A model generated the notes under the pieces. The model ran no database searches. It was not told where the DNA came from and saw nothing but the letters and a program-made list of their open reading frames with translations. From Bacillota bacterium (GTDB lineage Bacteria; Bacillota; Clostridia; Christensenellales; Aristaeellaceae): DNA of 49,274 bases. Shown piece by piece: positions 23,009-30,488 of this stretch. The translations under genes and the position numbers were made by a program. The first letter of the stretch is position 1. Every line of letters begins with the position of its first letter. Where the stretch lies: the NCBI GenBank assembly GCA_023421395.1, contig JAEZTL010000020.1, positions 1-49,274 on the forward strand, in the 5' to 3' direction.

Positions 23009-23476
23009 CAAAACAGCGCGGCGAAATATGCGCTCCCGCCGGATCCAGCCGTTCAGGAATTCGCGTCCCTCCGGCGTTTCGTCCACCAGCATCAGCGCCC
23101 TATGCACCGCCATCACGAAGGCGGGATCCAGCGCCCGGACGCCCGAGGGTGCCAGCGGGCACATGGCGAAAGCCCTGCGATCAATCCTAAGGCCCAGGCC
23201 GCCGCCCTTTTTACGGTAGGGCGTCAGCGGAAAGATGCGGCAGCCCAGCGGGCGCGCGGCCCGGGGGCAGGTTCCGCCGCAATAGAGCACGCCGTCCTCC
23301 ACCCGCGCCCACTGGGCGCCGCCATAAAGCGCTTCCTCACCGGGAAACAGCCCCACGCCGCCCTGGCCGTCCTCGTCCGCCCGGCAGCACGCCGCCGCGC
23401 ACAGCGCGCCGCAATCCGTTTTGAGCGGCGTCAGGTTCTCCAGTATTTTCCGGGCCTCTTCCATCTGCGAATTCAT
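23006..23476 (-). CDS. Cys-rich metal-cluster protein (YkgJ-like)
   Basis: A 156-residue protein with several cysteine groups: CGALCAAACC near residues 22-31, YCGGTCPRAARPLGC near 66-80 and a further MCPLAPSG near 108. The pattern resembles the YkgJ/CxxxCxxCC family, annotated as putative zinc- or iron-sulfur-chelating proteins of unknown role. The ATG at 23476 is preceded by AGGAGG at four bases. It is divergent from a 2[4Fe-4S] ferredoxin gene with only 89 bases between, which may imply shared control. The function is not known. Confidence 0.65.
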   Translation of the reverse strand: MNSQMEEARKILENLTPLKTDCGALCAAACCRADEDGQGGVGLFPGEEALYGGAQWARVEDGVLYCGGTCPRAARPLGCRIFPLTPYRKKGGGLGLRIDRRAFAMCPLAPSGVRALDPAFVMAVHRALMLVDETPEGREFLNGWIRRERIFRRAVL

Positions 23477-23500
23477 ATGGCCTCCTGTCAAAATTAGTAG

Positions 23501-23529
23501 TTGCATTGGTTTGAGGAGGATGTTATAAT
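23501..23529 (+). promoter_or_regulatory. Promoter of the ferredoxin gene
   Basis: TTGCAT (23501-23506) and TATAAT (23524-23529) are spaced 17 bp, 36 bases upstream of the ATG. Confidence 0.7.
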
Positions 23530-23565
23530 ACAATCACTTTTGAAATAAGGAGGTGCATTTTTTTC

Positions 23566-23736
23566 ATGGCTTATGTAATTACCGATGAGTGCATCAGCTG
23601 TGGCGCCTGCGAGGGTGAATGCCCTGTCAGCGCGATTTCCCAAGGTGACGGCAAGTACGTCATTGATGCCGAAACCTGTATTTCCTGTGGTGCTTGCGCG
23701 GGGGTTTGCCCCGTAGGCGCCCCGGTTGAAGCTTGA
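23566..23736 (+). CDS. 2[4Fe-4S] clostridial ferredoxin
   Basis: A 56-residue low-potential electron carrier. Two complete cluster motifs CxxCxxCxxxCP are present: C9, C12, C15, C19 and C38, C41, C44, C48. The symmetric layout, with AISQGD after the first and APVEA after the second, is that of classic clostridial ferredoxin. The AAGGAGGTG site lies 12 bases before the ATG, a little far. A strong UUCG-capped terminator follows, so it is monocistronic and probably highly expressed. It would serve hydrogenase or ferredoxin-dependent oxidoreductases in an anaerobe. Confidence 0.96.
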   Translation: MAYVITDECISCGACEGECPVSAISQGDGKYVIDAETCISCGACAGVCPVGAPVEA

Positions 23737-23748
23737 GTCGAGCTCATC

Positions 23749-23778
23749 GAAAAGGGCGGCCTTCGGGCCGCCTTTTTT
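23749..23778 (+). terminator. Terminator of the ferredoxin gene
   Basis: Arms GGCGGCC (23755-23761) and GGCCGCC (23766-23772) with a TTCG loop are followed by six T. Confidence 0.85.
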
Positions 23779-24117
23779 GCGCGCTGACTTTGTCGGCACG
23801 CCCTCCTCGTTCTTGCGATGCAAGCTCTCGTCAGAGGGAGAACGAGGCCAATTTCTGAAAATCCGCGGATTATCCGTGCGAAAGTTGGGCGGGCAGGGAT
23901 TTTGATCCGGACAGGTTCTGCCTGTCCTTTATCAAAATCCCAGCCGCATCCGGCGCACATATCGCCGGATGCGCCCTTCCGAAGCTTTGCCAATAGTCCG
24001 GGGCGGCCTTCGGGCCGCCCTTTTGCGCCTCTCACGGCCGGAAACGGCGCTCGCGCGCTCCCTCCGCTGCGGCGGGAACCCAGGGAACTCCCCCGGGTGG
24101 AAACCCGGCGTTCCCCT
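23779..24117. other. Gene-free region with six inverted repeats
   Basis: No gene was found here. The stretch holds, in order: arms 23805-23813/23839-23847; the 12-bp palindrome AATCCGCGGATT at 23860-23871; a two-part hairpin with perfect 11-bp outer arms 23896-23906/23931-23941 and 7-bp inner arms 23909-23915/23921-23927; perfect 11-bp arms 23945-23955/23963-23973; a TTCG hairpin at 24001-24020 with four T, nearly a copy of the ferredoxin terminator; and a nested hairpin 24083-24115 next to the end of the fructokinase gene. This density suggests a structured RNA or a mobile-type repeat cluster. Confidence 0.6.
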
Positions 24118-24996
24118 CTACCCCTTCGCAGCCTCCGCAGCCAGGATCAGCGCGCCGGTGACGCCGCTGTGGATGCCCAGTCCCGGCGGCACGATGACCT
24201 CGTCAATGTGATGAAGCACCTGATCGGCGGCCACGTACCCGTTCAGCATCTCCAGCGTCTTTTCCCGGATCATCGGGAACAGGAATTTCTCTTGCATGAT
24301 GCCGCCGCCCAGCACGATCTTTTCCGTGGAGATCGCCACCAGCGCCGATACGCAGAACTGCGCCAGGTAATAGGCTTCAATCTCCCAGGCGATGTGATCC
24401 CTCGGCAACTCCCGCGAGGGTACGCCCCAGCGCCTGTCGATGGCGGGCCCGCAGGCGAGCCCTTCGAGGCAACCGTCGTGGTAGGGGCAGACGCCCCGGG
24501 GCATCGGGTCCTTCGGGTGGGGCCTGAGCAGCATGTGGCCCCACTCCGGATGCACCATGCCGTGGAGCAGCCGCCCTTCCGCCACGACGCCCGCGCCGAT
24601 GCCGGTGCCCACCGTCACGTACACGCAGTTTTTCAGGCCCTTTGCCGCACCCATCTGAAATTCCGCCAGCGCCGCGCCGCCTACGTCGGTATCAATGCCC
24701 ACCGGCACATTCAGCGCCTTTTTAAACTCAGGCAGCAACGGGCAATTGCCCCAGCCGGGTTTCGGGGTGGTGGTCACGTAGCCGTAGGTGGGAGAGGCGG
24801 GGTCGAGGTCCAGCGGTCCGAAGCTGGAAATACCAAGCGCCTCGATGCCCGCCAGCCGAAAGTATTCGATCATCGGCGGCAGGGTCTCCGCCGGAGACAG
24901 CGTGGGGAAAGTCGCCCTGTCCAGGATCTTACCGGTTTCGTCACCGATCGAGCACACCATTTTGGTGCCGCCGGCCTCAAGCGCGCCAAGCCGCAT
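24118..24996 (-). CDS. ROK-family fructokinase
   Basis: Phosphorylates fructose (or a related sugar) with ATP. The N-terminal phosphate loop LEAGGTKM (residues 6-13) and the VTVGTGIGAGVV loop near 131-142 are ROK signatures. The HPEWGH motif and the CPYHDGCLEG zinc-site motif near 173-182 are marks of the ScrK/GmuE fructokinase branch. ATG at 24996 follows AAAGGAG by nine bases and gives 292 residues. The frame is open further upstream to 25362, but that part crosses the promoter and the spo0A end. It is a single-gene unit. Confidence 0.92.
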   Translation of the reverse strand: MRLGALEAGGTKMVCSIGDETGKILDRATFPTLSPAETLPPMIEYFRLAGIEALGISSFGPLDLDPASPTYGYVTTTPKPGWGNCPLLPEFKKALNVPVGIDTDVGGAALAEFQMGAAKGLKNCVYVTVGTGIGAGVVAEGRLLHGMVHPEWGHMLLRPHPKDPMPRGVCPYHDGCLEGLACGPAIDRRWGVPSRELPRDHIAWEIEAYYLAQFCVSALVAISTEKIVLGGGIMQEKFLFPMIREKTLEMLNGYVAADQVLHHIDEVIVPPGLGIHSGVTGALILAAEAAKG

Positions 24997-25030
24997 TTTC
25001 CATCGCTCCTTTGGGTGTAGATGCATGAGA

Positions 25031-25060
25031 ATTATACCATGCGGTGCGCGAAACGTGCAA
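25031..25060 (-). promoter_or_regulatory. Promoter of the fructokinase gene
   Basis: On the minus strand TTGCAC (25060-25055) and TATAAT (25036-25031) are spaced 18 bp. Confidence 0.75.
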
Positions 25061-25082
25061 GGCGTCGCTTCCTGAATCACAA

Positions 25083-25168
25083 AAATGCCGCCCGCCGCAA
25101 AGCCGACGGCCGGCATTCGGGACGGGGTCCAAAATGCGCGGGGAAGCCTTTTCATGGCTCCCCCGCGC
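25083..25168 (-). terminator. Tandem hairpins ending spo0A
   Basis: Read leftward, a strong hairpin with arms GCGCGGGG...CCCCGCGC (about 25168-25136) is followed by a second (ATGCCG...CGGCAT, about 25117-25086) and then TTTTTG. They lie 34-120 bases past the spo0A stop. Confidence 0.6.
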
Positions 25169-25201
25169 CGCAAAAATGAGGAAAGCGTTTTCCTCCGCCC
25201 G

Positions 25202-25966
25202 CTAGGCCGATATCGTATCACTCTTGGGCGCGCCCACCTTATCCGCCACCAGCGCGATGAATTCGCCGTTGGTGGGCTTATCCTCGGCGGAGAACACCTT
25301 ATAGCCGTAGAGCCGGTTGACGCTCTCCAGCCTTCCGCGGCTCCAGGCCACCTCGATGGCATGGCGCATGGCGCGCTCCACTTTGCTGGCGGAAGTGCCG
25401 AAGTGCCGCGCGATGCCGGGATAGAGTTCTTTCGTGATGCGGCCCAGCAGATCCCTGTCCTCCAGCACCATCCGCACGGCCTCGCGCAGGTACTGGTAAC
25501 CCTTGATGTGGGCGGGGATGCCGATGGAGAGGAACAGCCCCGTTACCTGCTCGTCCCGGGAGCGCATCGGCGGGGTTCTGGGCTCGGCCATGCTGTCGCC
25601 CTTCATGCCGGCGACCTCCTTGACCCGGGCGTAAAGCACCTGGGTGTCCACCGGCTTCACCATGTAATAGCTGGCGCCCAGCCGCATCGCACGGCCGATG
25701 AACTCATCTCCAGCCAGGCCCGTGACCATGATGGCCCGGGGGCCGGCGCCGGCGAGCGCCTCCAGCACCGCGAAGCCGTCCAGCCGCGGCATGATGATGT
25801 CCAGGAGCAGTATGTCGGGCGCGGTCTTTTCGATCAAGGCCAGCGCTTCCACGCCGTCGTGGGCGCAGCCGGCGATCTCAATGTCCGCTTTCCTGCCGAA
25901 AAACTCGGAGAGCTGGGAGAGCACCGCATGGTTGTCGTCCGCCATCAATAGCTTGATCTTCTCCAT
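25202..25966 (-). CDS. spo0A: Spo0A, master response regulator of sporulation
   Basis: Phosphorylated by a phosphorelay or by orphan kinases, Spo0A turns on sporulation genes. The receiver domain (1-120) has the acidic pair at D10-D11, phospho-acceptor D56 within LLLDIIMP, the VTGL threonine and the MVKPVD lysine. The DNA-binding domain (about 145-254) has the long conserved segment ITKELYPGIARHFGTSASKVERAMRHAIE (split here: ITKELYPGIA, then HFGTSASKVERAMR). The length is 254 residues. Next to it one usually finds spoIVB, which is absent here. The start has only a weak AAAGGG site, and no clear sigma-A or sigma-H promoter was found. Confidence 0.97.
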   Translation of the reverse strand: MEKIKLLMADDNHAVLSQLSEFFGRKADIEIAGCAHDGVEALALIEKTAPDILLLDIIMPRLDGFAVLEALAGAGPRAIMVTGLAGDEFIGRAMRLGASYYMVKPVDTQVLYARVKEVAGMKGDSMAEPRTPPMRSRDEQVTGLFLSIGIPAHIKGYQYLREAVRMVLEDRDLLGRITKELYPGIARHFGTSASKVERAMRHAIEVAWSRGRLESVNRLYGYKVFSAEDKPTNGEFIALVADKVGAPKSDTISA

Positions 25967-26094
25967 AATATCATCCGCCCTTTCGGTACAGGTTATGCCC
26001 GAAAAGGCGGAGATATGACAGAATCGGTAAAGAAAATATCACGTCATTCGCCAGAATTTTCCGGCGGGCGTCAAAACCCGGAGCGCGGACCGCG

Positions 26095-27069
26095 CTAGGC
26101 GAGTCCGGCGGCGGCGTTCAGTGCGCTGAGCGCCGCCGGGGGCAGCACCGCGTCTGACGCCTCGCGCAGCGCCTCCACCTGGGAGAGCCTGCTGACGCCC
26201 ACGATGGGCAGCGTGAAAAAGTCCTTCTGCCCCGTCAAAAACGCCAGCGCGATGGCCCCCACGCTGAGTCCGGTTTCTTCCCGGACTTTGAGAACCGCCT
26301 GGTACCGCCGGGCGTTGTCCTCGCTCACGAAGTCGCGCTTCAGCGCGTCCGGCAGCCTGTCCTCGCCCAGCTCGAAGAGCTTTGTCAAAAAGCCCTGGGC
26401 CTGGGAGGAATAGGGCATCGCGGCCATGCCGGTCTTCCGGTGCATCTCATACATTGCGCGATCCATCTGCACCAGCGTAACGTCCGCCACGCGGTGCTGG
26501 AAGGCGAGGCTCCACTGGGGCTGGTTGACCGAGAAGCCCTTGAGCCCATGGGCGGCGGCGTAGGCGTTGGCCTCCTCAAGGCGGGCGGTCTTCCAGTTGG
26601 ACGCGCCCAGGAGCTGCGCCTTGCCGGACTCCGTGAGCATGTTCAGCGTCTCCAGAATATCGCCCACCGGCCGGCTCTCGTCGTCCCTGTGCAGGTAGTA
26701 CAGCTCCACCCCGGATACGCCCAGCGCCTCCAGGCTCTCCTCCATGTCGCCTAGGATGCTCGCCCGGTCCAGCCTGGGGGTCAGAAAATAGCCCCACGGC
26801 GGGTGCGCGCCCTTGGTGCTCAGAACCAGATCCTCCCGGTTTTTCCGGGCGGCGAGCCACTTGCCGATGGTCTTTTCGCTGATCCCCGGAATGCCCAGAT
26901 CAAAATCCCCGTAGACGCGGGCGGTGTCCAGCACGTTTCCACCCAGCGCAAGGTAGGCATCCATCACCTGAAAGGCGATATCCTCCGGCATTTTCGCCCC
27001 GAAATGAGCCGTGCCCAGCGCGATGGCGCTCACCTTGCGGCCCAACTCCGGCCAATTCTTCACCAGCAT
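26095..27069 (-). CDS. Aldo/keto reductase
   Basis: NAD(P)H-dependent reductase of the AKR superfamily with a TIM-barrel fold, 324 residues. The catalytic tetrad can be assigned: Asp and Tyr in NVLDTARVYG (near 46-55), Lys in LSTKG (near 83) and His in YYLHRDD (near 124). The late PIVGVSRLSQVEAL segment binds cofactor. ATG at 27069 is preferred because GGGGAG is seven bases away, against one base for the ATG at 27075. The substrate is not clear; similarity to plant-pathogen or YcsN-type members is only general. It is divergent from galT. Confidence 0.85.
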   Translation of the reverse strand: MLVKNWPELGRKVSAIALGTAHFGAKMPEDIAFQVMDAYLALGGNVLDTARVYGDFDLGIPGISEKTIGKWLAARKNREDLVLSTKGAHPPWGYFLTPRLDRASILGDMEESLEALGVSGVELYYLHRDDESRPVGDILETLNMLTESGKAQLLGASNWKTARLEEANAYAAAHGLKGFSVNQPQWSLAFQHRVADVTLVQMDRAMYEMHRKTGMAAMPYSSQAQGFLTKLFELGEDRLPDALKRDFVSEDNARRYQAVLKVREETGLSVGAIALAFLTGQKDFFTLPIVGVSRLSQVEALREASDAVLPPAALSALNAAAGLA

Positions 27070-27095
27070 GCGCATACTCCCCTTTCTTTACGTTC

Positions 27096-27122
27096 ATTAT
27101 ACCACAAGAACCCACAAGTCAA
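27096..27122 (-). promoter_or_regulatory. Promoter of the aldo/keto reductase gene at 26095
   Basis: On the minus strand TTGACT (27122-27117) and an extended -10 TGgTATAAT (TATAAT 27101-27096) are spaced only 15 bp; the TG extension may compensate. Confidence 0.55.
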
Positions 27123-27133
27123 CCTCAATCGGC

Positions 27134-27162
27134 TTGTGACAGCCGTGCGTATATGGTAAAAT
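27134..27162 (+). promoter_or_regulatory. Promoter of galT
   Basis: TTGTGA (27134-27139) and TAAAAT (27157-27162), with an extended TGg before it, are spaced 17 bp. It is back-to-back with the promoter of the leftward reductase gene. Confidence 0.65.
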
Positions 27163-27193
27163 TATATCCAGCAATTCAAAGGCGGGGATTTTG

Positions 27194-28729
27194 ATGGAAA
27201 ACCGCGCGACGCGCGCCATATTGGGACTCATTGATTTTGCCGAGAATGCCGCTCTCACGGCCTCCTATGACCGCCGCTATATCCAGAACCTGCTGCTGGA
27301 CGCCATGGGCATGGACGCGCCGGACCCGGATGCCGCGGCTCCGGAGGCTCTGGCGGCCACGGTCACGCCGCTGGTGCGGGAACTGAGCGAAATCGCGGCG
27401 GCGCGCGGCCTGATCGAGGACACCGCCGGCGCCCGGGAGCGGTTTGAAACCCGGCTTTGCGGCCTCGTCACGCCGTCGCCCTGGGAGGTGCGCACGAAAT
27501 TCTCCGCGCTGTACCGGGAGGCAGGCCCCAGGGCTGCCACCAATTGGTTCTATCACATGTGCCGTGCCTCGGATTACATCCGCGTGGATCAGGTTGCCCG
27601 CAATGTGCGCTTCTTCGCACCGTCCCCGGCGGGTGAGCTGGAGATCACCATCAACCTCTCCAAGCCCGAAAAAGACCCCAGGGACATCGCTGCCGAGCGC
27701 AAAAAGGCACAGGTGGGCTATCCGCGCTGCATGCTGTGCGTAGAAAACCCCGGCTATGCGGGCCGCCCCGGCTTCCCCGCGCGCCAGAACCACCGGATGA
27801 TCCCACTGACCCTCGCCGGCGAGCCCTGGCACTTCCAGTACTCGCCCTACCTGTACTACAACGAGCACTGCATCGTACTGTCCGAAAAACACACGCCGAT
27901 GAAGATCTCCCGGGGTACCTTCATTCGGCTCTTCGAGTTCGTGTCCCAGTTCCCCCACTATTTTCTGGGCGCGAACGCGGATCTGCCCATCGTGGGCGGA
28001 TCAATCCTGAGCCACGACCACTTCCAGGGCGGCCAGTACACCTTCCCCATGGACAAGGCGAAAACGCGGACGGCCCTACTCTGTCCCGAGCCGGGCGTAC
28101 GCGCCGCGGTGGTGGACTGGCCGATGACCTGCATCCGGCTCACGGGGCGCGAATCCGCGCCGATGATTGATCTGGCGGAAAAGATCCTCGCCGCCTGGCG
28201 CGTCCACTCCGACCCAGCTTTAAACATCCTGGCCGAGACCGACCAGCCCCACAACACCATTACGCCCATCCTGCGGCGTGAGGGGGGCGAGTGGGTGCTG
28301 AATCTCCTGCTTCGCAACAACCGCACTTCGAAGGACCATCCGCTGGGCATCTTTCATCCCCACGAGGACCTGCACCACGTCAAAAAGGAGAACATCGGCC
28401 TGATCGAGACGATGGGCCTTTTTATCCTGCCGGGACGGCTGCTCTCCGAACTGGAGGCCCTCCGAAAGTACCTGACCGGCGAAATTCCACTGTCGCGCGC
28501 ACCGGGGGCGGACTCGCCGGTTGCAAAACACTACGAATGGGTCAAGCTCCTGGCGGCGGAGCACGGCGCGAATCTCTCCCCAGACGCGGCCATGGCCGCC
28601 ATCCGACAGGGTTTAAGCGTCAAGTGCGCCCGCGTACTGGCGGACGCCGGCGTTTACAAGGCGGACGGGGCCGGGCAAGAGGGCCTTCTGCGGTTTCTTT
28701 CGCCGCTTGGCTTCCGCGCGGCGGTGTAG
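27194..28729 (+). CDS. galT: UDP-glucose-hexose-1-phosphate uridylyltransferase, class II
   Basis: Leloir pathway enzyme that exchanges UMP between UDP-glucose and galactose 1-phosphate. The class II (Firmicute) type is recognised by its 511-residue length, the PSPWEVRTKF and GPRAATNWFYHMCRASDYIR segments near 95-125, the YPRCMLCVENPG motif near 176-187, and the nucleotidyl-transfer GSILSHDHFQGG motif near 272-283. ATG at 27194 is chosen over a TTG just before it. The ribosome-binding site is weak (GGCGGGG). No galK or galE is adjacent, so galactose genes are scattered. Confidence 0.95.
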   Translation: MENRATRAILGLIDFAENAALTASYDRRYIQNLLLDAMGMDAPDPDAAAPEALAATVTPLVRELSEIAAARGLIEDTAGARERFETRLCGLVTPSPWEVRTKFSALYREAGPRAATNWFYHMCRASDYIRVDQVARNVRFFAPSPAGELEITINLSKPEKDPRDIAAERKKAQVGYPRCMLCVENPGYAGRPGFPARQNHRMIPLTLAGEPWHFQYSPYLYYNEHCIVLSEKHTPMKISRGTFIRLFEFVSQFPHYFLGANADLPIVGGSILSHDHFQGGQYTFPMDKAKTRTALLCPEPGVRAAVVDWPMTCIRLTGRESAPMIDLAEKILAAWRVHSDPALNILAETDQPHNTITPILRREGGEWVLNLLLRNNRTSKDHPLGIFHPHEDLHHVKKENIGLIETMGLFILPGRLLSELEALRKYLTGEIPLSRAPGADSPVAKHYEWVKLLAAEHGANLSPDAAMAAIRQGLSVKCARVLADAGVYKADGAGQEGLLRFLSPLGFRAAV

Positions 28730-28933
28730 GTCGCGGGGGTACGGCAATACCGGAGGGTTCCGCCCTTCGAACCACCCGCAAGGGGAGATCATCTCCCCTT
28801 GGCCTCTCCAAAAAAGAGCAAAAAGCATGGGGCGAAACTGCCTTCCCATGCTTTTTTATTTCCCTATGGGGGATTCTAAAAGGCTCCAGACTCTTTGGCG
28901 GGGGTCCAAGGGGCAGCACCCCTTGGCGGCTGC
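28730..28933. other. Palindrome-rich gap between galT and glpK
   Basis: Three inverted repeats lie between the convergent genes: 28779-28801 (11-bp arms, central C), the A/T-flanked hairpin 28820-28856 described separately, and 28906-28926 (8-bp arms CCAAGGGG/CCCCTTGG) just past the glpK stop. No ORF with a ribosome-binding site is present. Confidence 0.55.
28820..28857. terminator. Bidirectional terminator of galT and glpK
   Basis: Perfect 12-bp arms AAAAAGCATGGG (28820-28831) and CCCATGCTTTTT (28845-28856) give a T-tract on both strands, as expected between convergent genes. Confidence 0.8.
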
Positions 28934-30421
28934 TTACCGCTCCGCCCAGTTCTTCGAACGCTCGATGGCCCTGGCCCACTGAGCGCAAAGCCGTTCACGG
29001 GTGGCCGCATCGATGGCGGGCGTAAAGCGGTTCTCCGGCGCCCAGATGGTCTGGAGCTTCGCCGTATCCCACAGCCCCACCGCGCGGGCGGCGAGCATTG
29101 CCGCGCCGAGGGCGGTGGTCTCCGTGACCATGGGGCGAAGCACCTGTATGCCCAGCAGATTCGCCTGAAACTGCATGAGGAAGTTGTTGCGGCTGGCGCC
29201 GCCGTCCACCCGGAGCACGCTGGGTTTCAGTCCGCTGTCGCGGATCATGGCCTCCAGCACATCCCGGGTCTGGAAGGCAATGGACTCCAGCGCGGCGCGT
29301 ACGATATGGTTGCGGTTTGCGCCGCGGGTAAGCCCCACGATGGTGCCGCGGGCATACATGTCCCAGTAGGGCGCGCCAAGGCCCGTAAAGGCGGGCACCA
29401 GGTATACGCCGTTATTGTCAGATACGGCGAGGGCGCATTTTTCGCTCTCAGCGGCGGTTTCGATCATCTTGAGCTCGTCCCGCAGCCACTGGATGGTGGC
29501 GCCGCCCATGAATACGGAGCCTTCCAGCGCGTAGCGGGGTACGCCGTCCACGCGCCAGGCGATGGTGGTAATCAGGTTGCTGCCGGAGCGAACCGGCTTG
29601 AGGCCGGTGTTCATCAGCAAGAAGCAGCCGGTGCCATAGGTGTTTTTGACCATACCGGAGGTAAAGCAGCCCTGCCCGTACAGCGCGGCGTGCTGATCCC
29701 CCGCCAGCGCAGCCACCGGAATTTCGACGCCCAGAATGTCCTTGCGCAGCGTGCCCACGATCTCGGCGGAATCCACCACCCGGGGCAGCAGCTTTTCCGG
29801 GATGTTCATCGCCCGGAGCAAGAGCGGGTCCCATTCCTGATCATAGATGTTAAAGAGCATGGTGCGGGCGGCGTTGGTGGCGTCGGTCACGTGTACGCGC
29901 TCGTTCGTCAGGTGATAGGCCAGCCAGGAGTCCACCGTGCCGAAGCAAAGCTCGCCCTCGTTTGCGCGCGCCCTGGCACCGTCCACATGCTCAAGCAGCC
30001 ACTGCAGCTTGGTACCGGAGAAGTAGGCGTCTGCGACGAGGCCCGTATGGTCGCGGATGACCGAGCCCATGCCGTCCTGCTTGAGCCGCTCCACCAGTGG
30101 CGCGGTGCGGCGGCATTGCCACACGATGGCGTTGTACAGCGGCCTGCCGGAATCGCGGTCCCATAGGAGCGTGGTCTCCCGCTGGTTGGTGATGCCCACC
30201 GCCACGATATCCCCGGGATCGATCTTGGCGGCCTTGACCGCCGCGCGCAGCGCGTCGATCTGGGTTGACAGAATGTCATCCGGGTCGTGCTCGACCCAGC
30301 CGGGCTCGGGATAGAGCTGCGCGAATTCGATGCCGTGGGCCGCTACCAGCGCGCCCGTCTCATCGAACAGCACCGCGCGGGAACTGGTGGTCCCCTGGTC
30401 CAGCGCCACCACGTACTTCAT
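28934..30421 (-). CDS. glpK: Glycerol kinase
   Basis: Phosphorylates glycerol to glycerol 3-phosphate; FGGY carbohydrate kinase family, 495 residues. The N-terminal ALDQGTTSSRAVLFD ATP loop, AVGITNQRETTLLWD near 74-88, IVWQCRRT near 98-105, and the FGGY signatures near FTSGMVKNTYGTGCFLLMNT (about 255-275) and DGGASRNNFLMQFQ (about 404-417) are clear. The usual helix-binding His of the HPr-phosphorylation site region was not verified. GAGAGGTGA lies before the ATG. No glpF or glpD is adjacent. No promoter was recognised between it and the upstream terminator. Confidence 0.96.
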   Translation of the reverse strand: MKYVVALDQGTTSSRAVLFDETGALVAAHGIEFAQLYPEPGWVEHDPDDILSTQIDALRAAVKAAKIDPGDIVAVGITNQRETTLLWDRDSGRPLYNAIVWQCRRTAPLVERLKQDGMGSVIRDHTGLVADAYFSGTKLQWLLEHVDGARARANEGELCFGTVDSWLAYHLTNERVHVTDATNAARTMLFNIYDQEWDPLLLRAMNIPEKLLPRVVDSAEIVGTLRKDILGVEIPVAALAGDQHAALYGQGCFTSGMVKNTYGTGCFLLMNTGLKPVRSGSNLITTIAWRVDGVPRYALEGSVFMGGATIQWLRDELKMIETAAESEKCALAVSDNNGVYLVPAFTGLGAPYWDMYARGTIVGLTRGANRNHIVRAALESIAFQTRDVLEAMIRDSGLKPSVLRVDGGASRNNFLMQFQANLLGIQVLRPMVTETTALGAAMLAARAVGLWDTAKLQTIWAPENRFTPAIDAATRERLCAQWARAIERSKNWAER

Positions 30422-30440
30422 GCTGCTTCACCTCTCGCTT

Positions 30441-30476
30441 AAAAACGATTCCGGCATAGCAAAGCTGCCGGAATCG
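30441..30476 (-). terminator. Terminator between the acidic protein gene and glpK
   Basis: Perfect 11-bp arms (30446-30456, 30466-30476) are followed on the minus strand by five T (30445-30441), just past the stop at 30489. Confidence 0.85.
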
Positions 30477-30488
30477 CGAAACCAATCG

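Noticed and set aside
23887..23976. Multi-branch RNA closed by GGGCG/CGCCC
   Set aside because: The closing arm shares two bases with a stronger neighbouring hairpin, so the closed junction is not well supported by sequence alone.
25967..26094. Sigma-H promoter of spo0A
   Set aside because: A GAAT element is present, but no AGGA element lies 11-12 bp upstream of it.
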